Of a DNA stretch of 64,000 bases, positions 45,631-58,812 are shown piece after piece. Origin of the DNA: Zea mays (lineage: Eukaryota > Streptophyta > Magnoliopsida > Poales > Poaceae). A program made the position numbers and the translations under genes. The DNA lies in the NCBI RefSeq assembly GCF_902167145.1, contig NC_050096.1:198850566-198914565 (forward strand). Reading direction: 5' to 3'. Below the pieces are notes generated by a model. The model did no database searches, was not told the origin of the DNA, and saw only the letters and a program-made list of their open reading frames with translations. Within the stretch, counting starts at the first letter, position 1; the number at the start of each line of letters is the position of its first letter.

Positions 45631-46085
45631 AAACTCCGCTCCGCCCGACCCAGGGCTCGGACTCGGGCTAAGTCCTGGAAGACGGCGAACTCCGCTCCGC
45701 CCGACCCAGGGCTCGGCTCGGACTCGGGCTAAGTCCCGGAAGACGGCGAACTCCGCTCCGCCCGACCCAGGGCTCGGACTCGGGCTAGGTCCCGAAAGAC
45801 GGCGAACTCCGCTCCGCCCGACCCAGGGCTCGGACTCGGGCTAAGTCCCGGAAGACGGCGAACTCCGCTCCGCCCGACCCAGGGCTCGGACTCGGGCTAA
45901 GTCCTGGAAGACGGCGAACTCCGCTCCGCCCGACCCAGGGCTCAGACTCGGGCTAAGCCCCGGAAGACGGCGAACTCCGCTCCGCCCGACCCAGGGCTCG
46001 GACTCGGGCTCAGCCCCAGAAGACGACGAACTCCGCTTCGCCCGACCCCAGGGCTCGGACTCCGCCCTGGCCTCTGCCGAACGAC
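45631..46085 (+). repeat. 56-bp minisatellite in the 5' LTR (copy 2)
   Basis: About eight units of 56 bp, one base shorter than in copy 1 (gacccaggg instead of gaccccaggg) and with aagtcccgg instead of aagacccgg. The second unit has an added ggctc-type hexamer. The last unit keeps the longer form. Confidence 0.9.
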
Positions 46086-46185
46086 CTCCGCCTCGCCCGA
46101 CCCAGGGGCTCGGACTCGGCCTCGGCCATGGAAGACAGACTCGACCTCAGCTTCGAAGGAGCCTCCACGCCGCCCGACCTAGGGC

Positions 46186-47427
46186 GTAGGTGAAAGGGAA
46201 ATGTGCCCTTGGGCCATTTCTAAGTATTTTGGTGATTGAGTGCCAACTCAACTGCTTAAATGTGAATTTATGCAATGGATGAATAAAGTGCAAATCAAGA
46301 GCAAAGGTACGTTTCTAAGTCTTAGTACATTGGTTTTGTGTACTAATATACTTGTCTAAGTATTGGAAACAGGAAGAAAAAGAAAAAGAAAGAGGTGATT
46401 GTGTACAGCCAAGGGGCTGTTTCGGTCTGGGGCACCGGACTGTCCGGTGGTGCACCGGACAGTGTCCGGTGCGCCAGGCTGCCTCGGCCGAAGTGGCCGC
46501 TCTCGGGAATTCGCCGACGGCGTACGGCTAAAATTCACCGGACTGTCCGGTGTGCCAACGGTCGGCTAGGGCCAACGGTCGGCCGTGGATTCTGCGCGCG
46601 ACACGTGGCCAAGCCAACGGTCGGAAGGGGGCACCGGACTGTCCGGTGTGCACCGGACATGTCCGGTGCGCCAACGGCTCCCAGATCTGCAACGGTCGAC
46701 TGCGCTGTTTAAGGAAGGAAATCGGGCACCGGACAGTGTCCGGTGTGCACCGGACTGTCCGGTGCGCCCGACGACAGAAGGCAAGATCAGCCTTCCAGAT
46801 TTGCTCTCAACGGCTCCTAGATGCCTTGGGGCTATAAAAGGGACCCCTAGGCGCATGGAGGAGAACACCAAGCAACCTAAGAGCATTCTTGATCATCCAC
46901 ACTCATTCCTTGCGCATTCGTTTGTCATTCTAAGTGATTCGAGCTCCGTTCTAGTGAGAACTTTGAGATAGTCTTTTGAGCTCGATTCTTGGCCGTGTGT
47001 GTGCGCATTTTGCTGTGGATTTGTGTGTGTTGCTTCCCTCCCTTACTCCGTATTTCTTTGTGAATCTCAAGTGTAAGGGCGAGAGACTCCAAGTTGTGGA
47101 GATTCCTCGCAAACGGGAAATTGAAAGGAAAAGCATAACACTGTGGTATTCAAGTTGATCATTGGATCACTTGAGAGGAGTTGAGTGCAACTCTCGTCCG
47201 TTGGGACGCCACAACGTGGAGTAGGCAAGTTTTGTACTTGGCCGAACCACGGGATAAATCACTGTGTCTTCTCTGTGTTGAACTCCTTGTGGTTATCATA
47301 TTGTGCAAGATCTTCTCTCTAGCCACTTGGCATTAACTGTGCTAACGCTTAATCAAAGTTTTGTGGCTTAAGTTTTGAAGTATACAGGATCACCTATTCA
47401 CCCCCCCCTCTAGGTGCTCTCAGTAGG
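46186..47427 (+). mobile_element. Solo LTR of a SIRE-type (Opie/Ji-like) copia element, with target duplication
   Basis: 46191-47422 (1232 bp) starts TGAAAGGGAAATGTGCCC and ends aggtgctctca. It is flanked by gtagg at 46186-46190 and 47423-47427; the intact 3' LTR has a single gtagg there. Many palindromic caccggac(a/t)gtccggtg blocks lie in the first half, and a TATA box (46833) precedes the presumed start. No internal region remains, so LTR-LTR recombination removed it. The family name is inferred from LTR length and the typical ends. Confidence 0.9.
46833..46839 (+). promoter_or_regulatory. TATA box of the solo LTR
   Basis: tataaaa inside ggggctataaaagggacc. It sets the transcription direction of the lost copia element as plus. 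Confidence 0.65.
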
Positions 47428-47797
47428 CCAGCCACGTCAACAGGAAGCGCCATCATCACCCTACCCCGAGCCAACTCGGGCCACAGAAAACAAGACCGGT
47501 GTCCCATCTAGCTAGCTCCGCCAGATAGGCAATGATGGCGCCCGCAAGCTCCGTGACGACGGCGGCTCTCAGCTCTCTTACGGAAGCAGGAGGACGTCAG
47601 CAAGGACTCAACCGCTCCGACAGCTGTCCCTCCGCCAGGATCCGTTGCTCCTCCGACGGCCACGACATCACACCAGCTGGGTGCCAAGATCTCTCCGGCT
47701 GCCACATCGGCATGTACTTAGGGCGCTAGCTCTCCCCCGCTAGACACGTAGCACTCCGCTACACCCCCATTGTACACCTGGATCCTCTCCTTACGCC

Positions 47798-47804
47798 TAT
47801 AAAA
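47798..47804 (+). promoter_or_regulatory. TATA box of the 5' LTR promoter (copy 2)
   Basis: tataaaa within cgcctataaaaggaagg, at the same distance from the LTR end as in copy 1. The solo LTR inserted about 375 bp upstream splits U3. Confidence 0.7.
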
Positions 47805-48108
47805 GGAAGGACCAGGGCCCTCTTAGAGAAGGTTGGCCGCGCGGGGACGAGGACCGGACAGGCGCTCTCTTGGGGCCGCTCGCTTCCCTCACCCGTGTGG
47901 ACGCTTGTAACCCCCTACTGCAAGCGCACCCGACCTGGGCGCGAGACGAACACGAAGGCCGCGGGATTTCCACCTCTCTCACGCCCGTCTCCGGCCACCT
48001 CGCTTCCCCCCTTCGCGCTCGCCCACGCGCTCGACCCATCTGGGCTGGGGCACGCAGCGACATTCACTCGTCGGCTTAAAGACCCCCCGGTCTCGAAACG
48101 CCGATAGT

Positions 48109-48126
48109 TGGCGCGCCAGGTAGGGG
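48109..48126 (+). other. Primer binding site (copy 2)
   Basis: tggcgcgcc... identical to copy 1, two bases after the LTR end. Confidence 0.75.
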
Positions 48127-48166
48127 CCTGCTGCGTGTTGACGAGCAGCTTCCCGTCAAGCTCCAG

Positions 48167-51100
48167 ATGGGCAGTCTCCAGCAACCTCTCCGACCTGGGA
48201 CGGTGCTCCGTTTCGGGAGTCTTGAGTTCATGTCCTTCGACGGCAGCTACGACATGATACTCCTTCCACCGCCGCGCGACAACGACAATGGCGGCCGTCA
48301 GCCCGCCCGCCGGCGGCGGAATCGACAACGTCTTCTCCGCGTAGTGGAAGAACAACATTCGAGCTCGCCCCGTCCTCTCCCCTGCCAACGGAGGAGGAGG
48401 CGGGGCAACCAAGGCCAAGCGGGAGGCTGCGCCTCGTTGGCTGTCGAGCGAGTCAACGTCCCCAGCGCTCCAACGGGGGGCACGCCGGGCGTCGACCTCG
48501 CGTTTGAGACGAAGGCGAGCGCCGTCTCCCCGCGACACGCCAACCCCGAGCAAGTGGACGACGCCAGTGCGCTCGTGGAGAGCTTGCAGGACGTCGCCCT
48601 CGTACCTGGGACGGCGGTGCGATCAGTCCCCGACGTGACTATGTCGCTGCTCGCCGACCGAAAGGTACCAACCGACTCCCATCCTACGTCATTTCGACTC
48701 AGCCTCAACCCGCCTAGCGACCTTGCTTTGGCGGGCGCTCTCGTAGAGGCGAGATCAAACCCTCTGGGGTTTCGCATGCGGTCGCCTTGGGACCGGTTGA
48801 CGGACGTCTCGACCTGCGGGCCCTCTGGGTCTGAGGAAGATGACGACCCCAACATCTGTTGGGATTTCTCTGGATTTGGCAACCCCAGTGCCATGCGGGA
48901 CTTCATGACCGCATGTGACTACTGCCTCTCCGACTGTTCCGACAGTAGCCGCAGCCTCGATGACGAGGACTGCGGCTCAAGCCGCGAATGTTTCCACGTC
49001 GAGCTAGGGGATCCCACCGAAGGCAATCATCTTGGCATGCCGGAGGATGGTGATCTCCCTAGGTCGGTGCCTCGCGCTGACATCCCGCGGGAGCTAGCTG
49101 TGGTCCCCGTTCCGGCGAGGGGTCACGACCCACAGCTCGAGCAAGTCCGCGGGGCGCAGGCCAGGCTCGACGAGGGAGCAGGAGCGCTTGAGCCGATCCG
49201 CCGGGACGTCGGGCAGGTATGGGCGGGCCAACCCCCGGCCGGAGAAATACGTCACCTGCCCCAGGGTCTCCAGCACCGCGTCGCCAACGACGTCAGGGTC
49301 AGGCCACCACCCGCATCCAGTGGGGTCGGTCAGAACCTGGCTGCAGCAGCGATGCTTCTCCGCGCGATGCCGGAGCCATCAACCACCGAGGGTCGGTGAA
49401 TCCAGGGAGAGCTCAAGAATCTCCTAGAAGGCGCTGCGGTCCGACGAGCCGAGAGCTCTGCCTCCCGAAGGCAGGGATACCCCTCGGAACCTCATGCCGC
49501 GACTTCCCGATTCATGCGGGAAGCCTCGGTCTACACCGGGCGCACGCGCAACACCGCGCCTGCGGCCCCGGGCCACCTCGACAACGAGCGCCATCATCGC
49601 GACCGTCGGGCCCACCTCGACGAGAAGGCGCGCCGAGGCTACCACCCCAGGCGTGGGGGACGCTACGACAGCGGGGAGGATCGGAGTCCCTCGCCCGAAC
49701 CACCCGGTCCGCAGGCCTTCAGCCGGGCCATCCGACGGGCGCCGTTCCCGACCCGGTTCCGACCCCCGACTACTATCACAAAGTACTCGGGGGAAACGAG
49801 ACCGGAACTGTGGCTCGCGGACTACCGCCTGGCCTGCCAACTGGGTGGAACGGACGATGACAACCTCATCATCCGCAACCTCCCACTGTTCCTCTCCGAC
49901 ACCGCTCGCGCCTGGTTGGAGCATCTGCCTCCGGGGCAGATCTCCAGCTGGGGTGACTTGGTCCAAGCTTTCGCCGGCAATTTCCAGGGCACGTACGTGC
50001 GCCCCGGGAATTCCTGGGACCTCCGAAGCTGCCGGCAGCAGCCGGGAGAGTCTCTCCGGGACTACATCCGGCGATTCTCGAAGCAGCGCACCGAGCTGCC
50101 CAACATCACCGACTCGGATGTCATCGGCGCGTTCCTTGCCGGCACCACCTGCCGCGACCTGGTGAGTAAGTTGGGTCGCAAGACCCCCACCAGGGCGAGC
50201 GAGCTGATGGACATCGCCACCAAGTTCGCCTCTGGCTAGGAGGCGGTCGAGGCTATCTTCCGAAAGGACAAGCAGCCCCAGGGCCGCCCATCGGAAGATG
50301 CTCCCGAGGCGTCTACTCCGTGCGGCGCCAAGAAGAAAGGCAAGAAGAAGTCGCAAACGAAACGCGACGCCACCGACGTGGACCTTGTCGCCGCCGCCGA
50401 GTACAAGAACCCTCGGAAGCCCCCCGGAGGTGCCAACCTCTTCGACAAGATGCTCAAGGAGCCGTGCCCCTATCATCAGGTGCCCGTCAAGCACACCCTC
50501 GAGGAGTGCGTCATGCTTCGGCGCCACTTCCACAGGGCCGGGCCACCCGCGGAGGGTGGCAGGGCCCGCGACGATGACAAGAAGGAAGATCACCAAGCAG
50601 GAGAGTTCCCCGAGGTCCGCGACTGCTTCATGATCTACGGTGGGCATGTGGCGAATGCCTCGGCTCGGCATCGCAAGCAAGAGTGTCGGGAGGTCTGCTC
50701 GGTGAAGGTGGCGGCGCCAGTCTACCTAGACTGGTCCGACAAGCCCATCACCTTCGACCAAGCTGATCACCCCGACCACGTGCCGAGCTCGGGGAAATAC
50801 CCGCTCGTCGTCGACCCCATCGTCGGCGACGTCAGGCTCACCAAGGTCCTTATGGACGGGGGCAGCTGCCTCAACATCATCTACGCCGAGACCCTCGGGC
50901 TCCTGCGCGTCGATCTATCCTCCATCCGAGCAGGCGCTGCGCCCTTCCACAGGATCATTCCCGGGAAGCGCGTCCAGCCCCTCGGACGACTCGACCTTCC
51001 CGTCTGCTTCGGAACGCCCTCCAACTTCCGAAGGGAGACTCTGACGTTCGAGGTGGTCGGGTTCCGAGGAACCTACCACGCGGTACTGGGGAGGCCATGC

Positions 51101-54100
51101 TACGCGAAGTTCATGGCCGTCCCCAACTACACCTACCTGAAGCTCAAGATGCCGGGCCCCAACGGGGTCATCACCGTCGGCCCCACGTACAAGCACGCGT
51201 TCGAATGCGACGTGGAGTGCGTGGAGTACGCCGAGGCCCTCGCTGAGTCCGAGGCCCTCATCGCCGACCTGGAAAGCCTCTCCAAAGAGGTGCCAGACGT
51301 GAAGCGCCATGCCGGCAACTTTGAGCCAGTGGAGTCAGTCAAGGCTGTCCCTCTCGACCCCAGTGGCGACACCTCCAAGCAGATCCGGATCGGTTCCGGG
51401 CTCGACCCCAAATAGGAAGCAGTGCTCGTCGACTTTCTCCGTGCAAACGCCGACGTCTTTGCGTGGAGTCCCTCGGACATGCCCGGCATACCGAGGGATG
51501 TCGCCGAGCACTCGCTGGATATTCGGGCCGGAGCCCGACCCGTCAAGTAGCCTCTGCGCCGATTCGACGAGGAGAAGCGCAGAGTGATAGGCGAGGAGAT
51601 CCACAAGCTAATGGCAGCAGGGTTCATCAAAGAGGTATTCCATCCCGAATGGCTTGCCAACCCTGTGCTTGTGAGAAAGAAAGGGGGGAAATGGCGGATG
51701 TGTGTAGACTACACTGGTCTCAACAAAGCATGTCCGAAGGTTCCCTACCCTCTGCCTCGCATCGATCAAATCGTGGATTCCACTGCTGGGTGCGAAACCC
51801 TGTCCTTCCTCGACGCCTACTCAGGGTATCACCAAATCAGGATGAAAGAGTCCGACCAGCTCGCGACTTCTTTCATCACGCCCTTCGGCATGTACTGCTA
51901 TGTCACCTTGCTGTTCGGTTTGAGGAATGCGGGCGCGACGTATCAGCGGTGTATGAACCATGTGTTCGGCGAACACATCGGTCGCACGGTCGAGGCCTAC
52001 GTCGATGACATCGTAGTCAAGACAAGGAAGGCTTCCGACCTCCTCTCCGACCTTGAAGTGATATTTCGATGTCTCAAAGCGAAAGGCGTCAAGCTCAATC
52101 CCGAGAAGTGTGTCTTCGGGGTGCCCCGGGGCATGCTCTTGGGGTTCATCGTCTCCGAGCGGGGCATCGAAGCCAACCCGGAGAAGATCGCAGCCATCAC
52201 CAACATGGGGCCCATCAAGGACTTAAAAGGCGTACAGAGGGTCATGGGATGTCTCGCGGCCCTGAGCCGCTTCATCTCACGCCTCGGCGAAAGAGGTCTG
52301 CCTCTGTACCGCCTCTTAAGGAAGGCCGAGTGTTTCGCTTGGACCACTAAGGCCGAGGAAGCTCTCGGGAACCTGAAGGCGCTCCTCACAAAGGCGCCTA
52401 TCTTGGTGCCTCCAGCTGATGGAGAAGCCCTCTTGGTCTACGTCGCCGCGACCACTCAGGTGGTTAGCGCCGCGATTGTGGTCGAGAGGCAAGAAGAGGG
52501 GCATGCATTGCCCGTTCAGAGGCCAGTTTACTTCGTCAGCGAGGTACTGTCCGAGACCAAGATCCGCTACCCACAAGTTCAGAAGCTGCTGTATGCAGTG
52601 ATCCTAACGAGGCGGAAGTTGCGACACTACTTCGAGTCTCATCCGGTAACTGTGGTGTCATCCTTCCCCCTGGGGGAGATCATCCAGTGCCGAGAGGCCT
52701 CGGGCAGGATTGCAAAGTGGGCGGTGGAAATCATGGGCGAGACAATCTCGTTCGCCCCTCGGAAGGCCATCAAGTCCTAGGTATTGGCTGACTTCGTAGC
52801 CGAATGGGTCGACACCCAGCTACCGACGGCTCCGATCCAACCGGAGCTCTGGACCATGTTTTTCGACGGGTCGCTGATGAAGACGGGAGCCAGCGCGGGC
52901 CTGCTCTTCATCTCGCCCCTCGGGAAACACCTACGCTATGTGCTACGCCTCCATTTCCCGGCGTCCAACAATGTGGCTGAGTACGAGGCTCTGGTCAACG
53001 GGTTGCGGATCGCCATCGAGCTAGGGGTCAGGCGCCTCGACGCCCGCGGCGACTCGCAGCTCGTCATCGACCAAGTCATGAAGAACTCCCACTGCCGCGA
53101 CCCGAAGATGGAGGCCTACTGCGATGAGGTTCGGCGCCTGGAAGACAAGTTCTACGGGCTCGAGCTTAACCACATCGCTCGGCGTTACAACGAAACGGCG
53201 GACGAGCTGGCAAAAATAGCCTCGGGGCGAACAACGGTTCCCCCGGACGTCTTCTCCCGGGATCTGCATCAACCCTCCGTCAAGATCGACGACTCGCCCG
53301 AGCCTGAGGCGCCCTCGGTCCAGCCCGAGGTACCCTCGGCCCAGCACGAGGCACCCTCAGCTCGGCCCGAGGCGCCCTCGGTTCAGCCCGAGGTACCCTC
53401 GGCCTCCGAGGGCGAGGCACTGCACGTCGAGGGGGAGCAGAGTGGGGCCACGCCTGATCGAAATTGGCAGGCCCCGTACCTGCAATATCTCCGCCAGGGG
53501 GAGCTACCCCTCGACCGAGCCGAGGCTCGGCGGGTAGCGTGACGTGCCAAGTCGTTCGTCTTACTGGGCGATGAGAAGGAGCTCTACCACCGCAGTCCCT
53601 CGGGCATCCTCCAGCGATGCATCTCCGTCGCCGAAGGTCAGGAACTCCTGCAAGAGATACACTCGGGGGCTTGCGGTCATCACGCAGCGCCTCGAGCTCT
53701 CGTCGGGAATGCCTTCCGACAAGGCTTCTACTGGCCAACGGCGGTGGCAGACGCCACTAGAATTGTCCGCACCTGCGAAGGGTGCCAATTCTATGCGAAG
53801 CAGACCCGCCTGCCCGCTCAGGCTCTGCAGACGATACTCATCACCTGGCCCTTTGCTGTGTGGGGTCTGGACCTCGTCGGCCCCTTACAGAAGGCGCCCG
53901 GGGGCTACACGCACCTGCTGGTCGCCATCGACAAATTCTCCAAGTGGATCGAGGTCCGGCCTCTGAACAGCATCAGGTCCGAGCAGGCGGTGGCGTTCTT
54001 CACCAACATCATCCATCGCTTCGGGGTCCCGAACTCCATCATCACCGACAACGGCACCCAGTTCACCGGCAGAAAATTCTTGGACTTCTGCGAGGATCAC

Positions 54101-54706
54101 CACATCCGGGTGGACTAGGCCGCCGTGGCTCATCCCATGTCGAATGGGCAAGTAGAGCGTGCCAACGGCATGACTCTACAAGGGCTCAAGCCTCGGATTT
54201 ACAACGACCTCAACAAGTTCGGCAAGCGATGGATGAAGGAACTCCCCTCGGTGGTCTGGAGCCTGAGAACAACGCCGAGCCGAGCCACGGGTTTCACGCC
54301 GTTCTTCCTGGTCTACGGGGCCGAGGCCGTCTTGCCCACTGACCTGGAATACGGCTCCCCGAGGACGAGGGCCTACAGCGATCAAAGCAACCAAGTTAGC
54401 CGAGAAGACTCGCTGGACCAGCTAGAAGAAGCTCAGGACAAGGCCTTACTACACTCGGCGCGGTACCAGCAATCCCTGCGACGCTACCACGCCCGAGGGG
54501 TCCGGCCCCGAGACCTCCAGGTGGGCGACCTGGTGCTTCGGCTGCGGCAAGACGCCCGAGGGAGGCACAAGCTCACGCCCCCCTGGGAGGGGCCTTTCGT
54601 CATCGCCAAAGTTCTGAAGCCCGGGACGTACAAGCTGGCCAACAGTCAAGGCGAGGTCTACGGCAACGCTTGGAATATCCAACAGCTACGTCGCTTCTAC
54701 CCTTAA
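48167..54706 (+). pseudogene. gag-pol of Tat copy 2: one frame, seven internal stops
   Basis: From the ATG at 48167 to the final TAA at 54704-54706 a single frame of 6540 bp covers gag, the C-x2-H-x5-H-x4-C cluster, protease (DGGSCLNII), RT ([10 protein letters not shown]), RNase H, aRNH, the linker repeats and integrase (DLVGP, TDNGTQF, GQVERANG). Internal stops are TGA 49397, TAG 50237, TAG 51413, TAG 51548, TAG 52778, TGA 53540 and TAG 54116. There is no frameshift. The 51413 stop is shared with copy 1; each of the other six is a C-to-T or G-to-A difference from copy 1. The RT-aRNH core is otherwise well conserved. Confidence 0.93.
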
Positions 54707-57084
54707 GATATTTTCAAGTTGTTCATATACCTCGCACCCACGCAAAGTTTAGTCATCAAGGAAGGGTCGGCCTCGCCTCGGCAAAGCCTGACCCTCCCTC
54801 GGGGGCTAAAAGGGGGGGGGACCCCCTCTGCGTTGAAATTTTCCTCGAAAAAAGATCTCTTCTGCCAGAATGTCTTTCGTGCTTTCTGACTACTTCGAAA
54901 AGTGGATCCTGAAAACGACGGAGTACACGTAAGCAGCCAAGGCTGACCGAGCCGAGGGACTCCTACGCCTCCGGGATACGGATACCTCACTCATCACCTT
55001 CTGCGATAAGTAACTCGCGTTCGGATAAAGTGATTCCGCGGACCGAACAAGTCTTTACGTTCGGAAGCTCTTCTGCCGAAGCGATCCTTCGAGCCTTCTC
55101 GACTGAGTCGGTGACAGGGCCTCATGGACGGGTGAAAGTACGCGTAAGCGGCAAGGTCGACCGAGCCGAGGGACTCCTACGCCTCCGGGATACGGATACC
55201 TCACTCATCACCTTCCGCGAGAAGCAACTCTCGCTCGCACAAACATCCCTGTTACCGACAAAAAAGTCCAGATACTCGAAACAAGAGGAAAAGAGACGCA
55301 GCTTTACAACGCAGTGAAGGTGTGTGTTCTGGCCTCGGCGGTCGCAGAAGGCACACGCTCTAAGGCCCTCCCCTGCGGCGCGGGGGCTGGGTCCCGCATG
55401 TCATGCAAACTGGCTCGGGGCAGAAGAAGCCAAACCGCCGCGCGTGGTGCACTTAACCGCCCAGCGGTTACAAGTGACCCTCCACTTTTGCCCAGACCAA
55501 CGGGCGAGAGAGGCGGGCAGCCATGCAGGCGGCATGCAACCGCGCCAAGTGGACGCGCTTCCCCGACTCCCAACGTGCCCAGCCTGGAGGCCCAGGCCCA
55601 CGCGTCACGCAACCGGCGCGCCGGATGCTGCATGCAAGCAACTGCACCGCCACTTGCGCCACCACCGCGCCTCTTCGGTTGCGGAACCAATACCGCGACT
55701 CGAGGCGACCCAGCGCACGACCCAGCAGCGCCAGTCTGGCGCGACGGTCAATGCAGCCGAAAGTGGGCCGGCAGTAATGACGGTGGCAGGCGGGCGGGAG
55801 CAGCGGTCACGTCGTCAGACAAGCTCACGTCCCATCCAGGGGCAGCAAGAGAACCCCCTCTCACGGTGTGAAGACGACGCGCCCGTGATCCGTTCCTCGA
55901 ACGGCTCGCGCACGCGCGACGACCGCCCCGCCAACCACTTGCCCCGTCGCATTAACTCCGCGGCAGGACAGACGGTGCTTCTGGCGGGAGAAGCGGGCGA
56001 CGCTTCGCCTTCGCCGTAATAACCGCGCCAAAAAAGGTACGCCGCGTCGTTCAATTTCGTATCCTTTTCCGTTTTTTCCTCTTTCTCTATCTCTTGCAAC
56101 AGGGACTGGGAAAGGGGGATACCCCGAAAAGGATCCTTCCCCGTGAAGGAACCGGGCTCCGAGCCTCCCTACTGATCAGAGGTTCGAAGGCTGGCCCCCC
56201 GAGGGGTTCAACAGCCGCCTCAGATCGCGTGGGCCCTACACCCACTACTGGTCAGAGGTTTGAAGGCCGGCCCCCCGAAGGGTTCCACAGCCGCCTCAGG
56301 CTACTCGAGCTCCGCGCCCATTACTGATCAGGGGTTCGAAGGCTGTCCCCCGAAGGGTTCACAGCCGCCTCAGACGCCGAGCGAGGGATGACCAGGGGTA
56401 CGTTCGATACATAACCAAGGCTCGGGCTGCGCTCCCGAGGTACCCTAGGACATTTCCGAGACCAGCGGGAGCGATCTTGTAATGGAATCTCATCGGAGGG
56501 AGGCATCGAGCCCTCGGACCCCGTCGCCAGGGGACCGGGTCCGTCAGATCACCTCTGGGCCCCTAGCCGACCCCTAACGAACGGGGCACGAACGTCCACT
56601 CGGATTACCCGCTTGCAGCTCACCGGAGACACCATGTTCGGCGCCCATCGAGGGTAACATGGCGCTTTCCCCCCTCCTCCTTGCGGAAAGGCGACGCAGG
56701 GGCGTATGTAAAAAAGCCGAGTCTGTCCCTGATCGTCCTCTCGCCCTGTGCGGAGGCTCGGGGGCTGCTCTCGCAAACCCGGCTCCGGCCGAACCGTTGA
56801 TAGCGTCAACATACCAGCCCGAGAACTTGGGCCCCGACCGTGCACCCGGGCTACGACCAGTTCGCATGAGGGAACAACCAGACCAGCTGAAGCATTACGC
56901 AAGGCATTAAGACCTCGGAGGAGTGAAACCACTCCTCCGAGGCCTCGGGGGCTACACCCGGCGGGTGCGCTCGCGCGCACCCCCCGGAACAAAATGCAAC
57001 CGAGAAAGGCTGGTCCCCTTGCAAAAAAGTGCGACGAAAGCCTCCAAGCGAGTGCTAACACTCCATTCGAGGCTCGGGGGCTAC
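54707..57084 (+). other. 3' non-coding region of Tat copy 2
   Basis: Collinear with 8932-12805 of copy 1, except that the counterpart of 9585-11059 is absent at about 55358. The junction shares only gct. The three ~75-bp units with tgatcag...gcctcag are at about 56171-56372. PPT-like aggctcgggggctac is at 57070-57084. Confidence 0.8.
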
Positions 57085-58812
57085 TATCGGGGACCATAAT
57101 TAGGGGTACCCTCAAGACGCCTAATTCTCAGCTGGTAACCCCCATCAGCATAAAGCTGCAAAGGCCTGATGGGTGCGATTAAGTCAGGGATCAGTCCGTA
57201 CGAGCGACTCGATCATGCCTCGCCCGAGCCTAGCCTCGGACAAGGGCAGCCGACCCCGGAGGATTTCCGTCTCGCCCGAGGCCCCCCTCCAACGGCGGAC
57301 ACATCTCCGGCTCGCCCGAGGCCCAGCCTTCACTAAGAAGCAACACTGACTAAATCGCCGCACCGACCGACCGAATCGCAGGAGCATTTAACGCAAAGGT
57401 GGCCTGACACCTTTATCCTGACGCGCGCCCCCTGGCAGAGCCGAAGTGACCGCCGTCACTTCGCCGCTCCACTGACCGGCCTGACAGAAGGACAGCGCCG
57501 CCTGCGCCACTCCGACTGCAGTGCCCCTTGACAGAGTGAGACTGACAGGCAGTCAGGCCCTGCCAAAGGCACCACAGGAAACTCCGCTCCGCCCGACCCA
57601 GGGCTCGGACTCGGGCTAAGTCCCGGAAGACGGCGAACTCCGCTCCGCCCGACCCAGGGCTCGGACTCGGGCTAAGTCCCGGAAGACGGCGAACTCCGCT
57701 CCGCCCGACCCAGGGCTCGGACTCGGGCTAGGTCCCGGAATACGGCGAACTCCGCTCCGCCCGACCCAGGGCTCGGACTCGGGCTAAGTCCCGGAAGACG
57801 GCGAACTCCGCTCCGCCCGACCCAGGGCTCGGACTCGGGCTAGGTCCCGGAAGACGGCGAACTCCGCTCCGCCCGACCCAGGGCTCGGACTTGGGCTAAG
57901 TCCCGGAAGATGGCGAACTCCGCTCCACCCGACCCAGGGCTCGGACTCGGGCTCAGCCCCAGAAGACGACGAACTCCGCTTCGCCCGACCCCAGGGCTCG
58001 GACTCTGCCCTGGCCTTTGCCGAACGACCTCCGCCTCGCCCAACCCAGGGGCTCGGACTCGGCCTCGGCCATGGAAGACAGACTCGACCTCAGCTTCGGA
58101 GGAGCCTCCACGCCGCCCGACCTAGGGCGTAGGCCAGCCATGTCAACAGGAAGCGCCATCATCACCCTACCCCGAGGCGACTCGGGCCGCAGAAAACAAG
58201 ACCGGTGTCCCATCTGGCTAGCTCCGCCAGATAGGCAATGATGGCGCCCCGCAAGCTCCGTGACGACGGCGGCTCTCAGCTCTCTTACGGAAGCAGGAGG
58301 ACGTTAGCAAGGACTCAACCACTCCGACAGCTGTCCCTCCGCCAGGCTCCGTTGCTCCTCCGACGGCCACGACATCACACCAGCTGGGTGCCAAGATCTC
58401 TCCGGCTGCCACATCGGCATGTACTTAGGGCGCTAGCTCTCCCCCGCTAGACACGTAGCACTCCGCTACACCCCCATTGTACACCTGGATCCTCTCCTTA
58501 CGCCTATAAAAGGAAGGACTAGGGCCCTCTTAGAGAAGGTTGGCCGCGCGGGGACGAGGACGGGACAGGCGCTCTCTTGGGGCCGCTCGCTTCCCTCACC
58601 CGCGTGGACGCTTGTAACCCCCTACTGCAAGCGCACCCGACCTGGGCGCGGGACGAACACGAAGGCCACGGGATTTCCACCTCTCTCACGCCCGTCTCCG
58701 GCCACCTCGCTTCCCCCCTTCGCGCTCGCCCACGCGCTCGACCCATCTGGGCTGGGGCACGCAGCGACATTCACTCGTCGGCTTAGGGACCCCCTGTCTC
58801 GAAACGCCGACA
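57085..58812 (+). repeat. 3' LTR of Tat copy 2
   Basis: 1728 bp. The first bases are TATCGGGG instead of TGTCGGGG; the end is cgccgaca. The eight-unit 56-bp array lies at 57579-58026 and the TATA box at 58505. Confidence 0.94.
57579..58026 (+). repeat. 56-bp minisatellite in the 3' LTR (copy 2)
   Basis: About eight units beginning (g/a)aactccgct, in the same order as in the 5' LTR but without the added hexamer. Variants ggtcccgg and aagtcccgg alternate. Confidence 0.9.

Larger units (their letters stand above)
45137..48106 (+). repeat. 5' LTR of Tat copy 2 (interrupted)
   Basis: Begins TGTCGGGG and ends cgccgata; the usual terminal CA is mutated to TA. Without the 1232-bp solo LTR and one gtagg it is 1733 bp, against 1728 bp for the 3' LTR. 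TATA box at 47798. Confidence 0.93.

Noticed and set aside
46430..46770. Palindromic caccggacngtccggtg blocks as a new regulatory system
   Set aside because: Such blocks are, as I recall, common in SIRE-type LTRs of maize, so they are not novel here, although their role is not clear.
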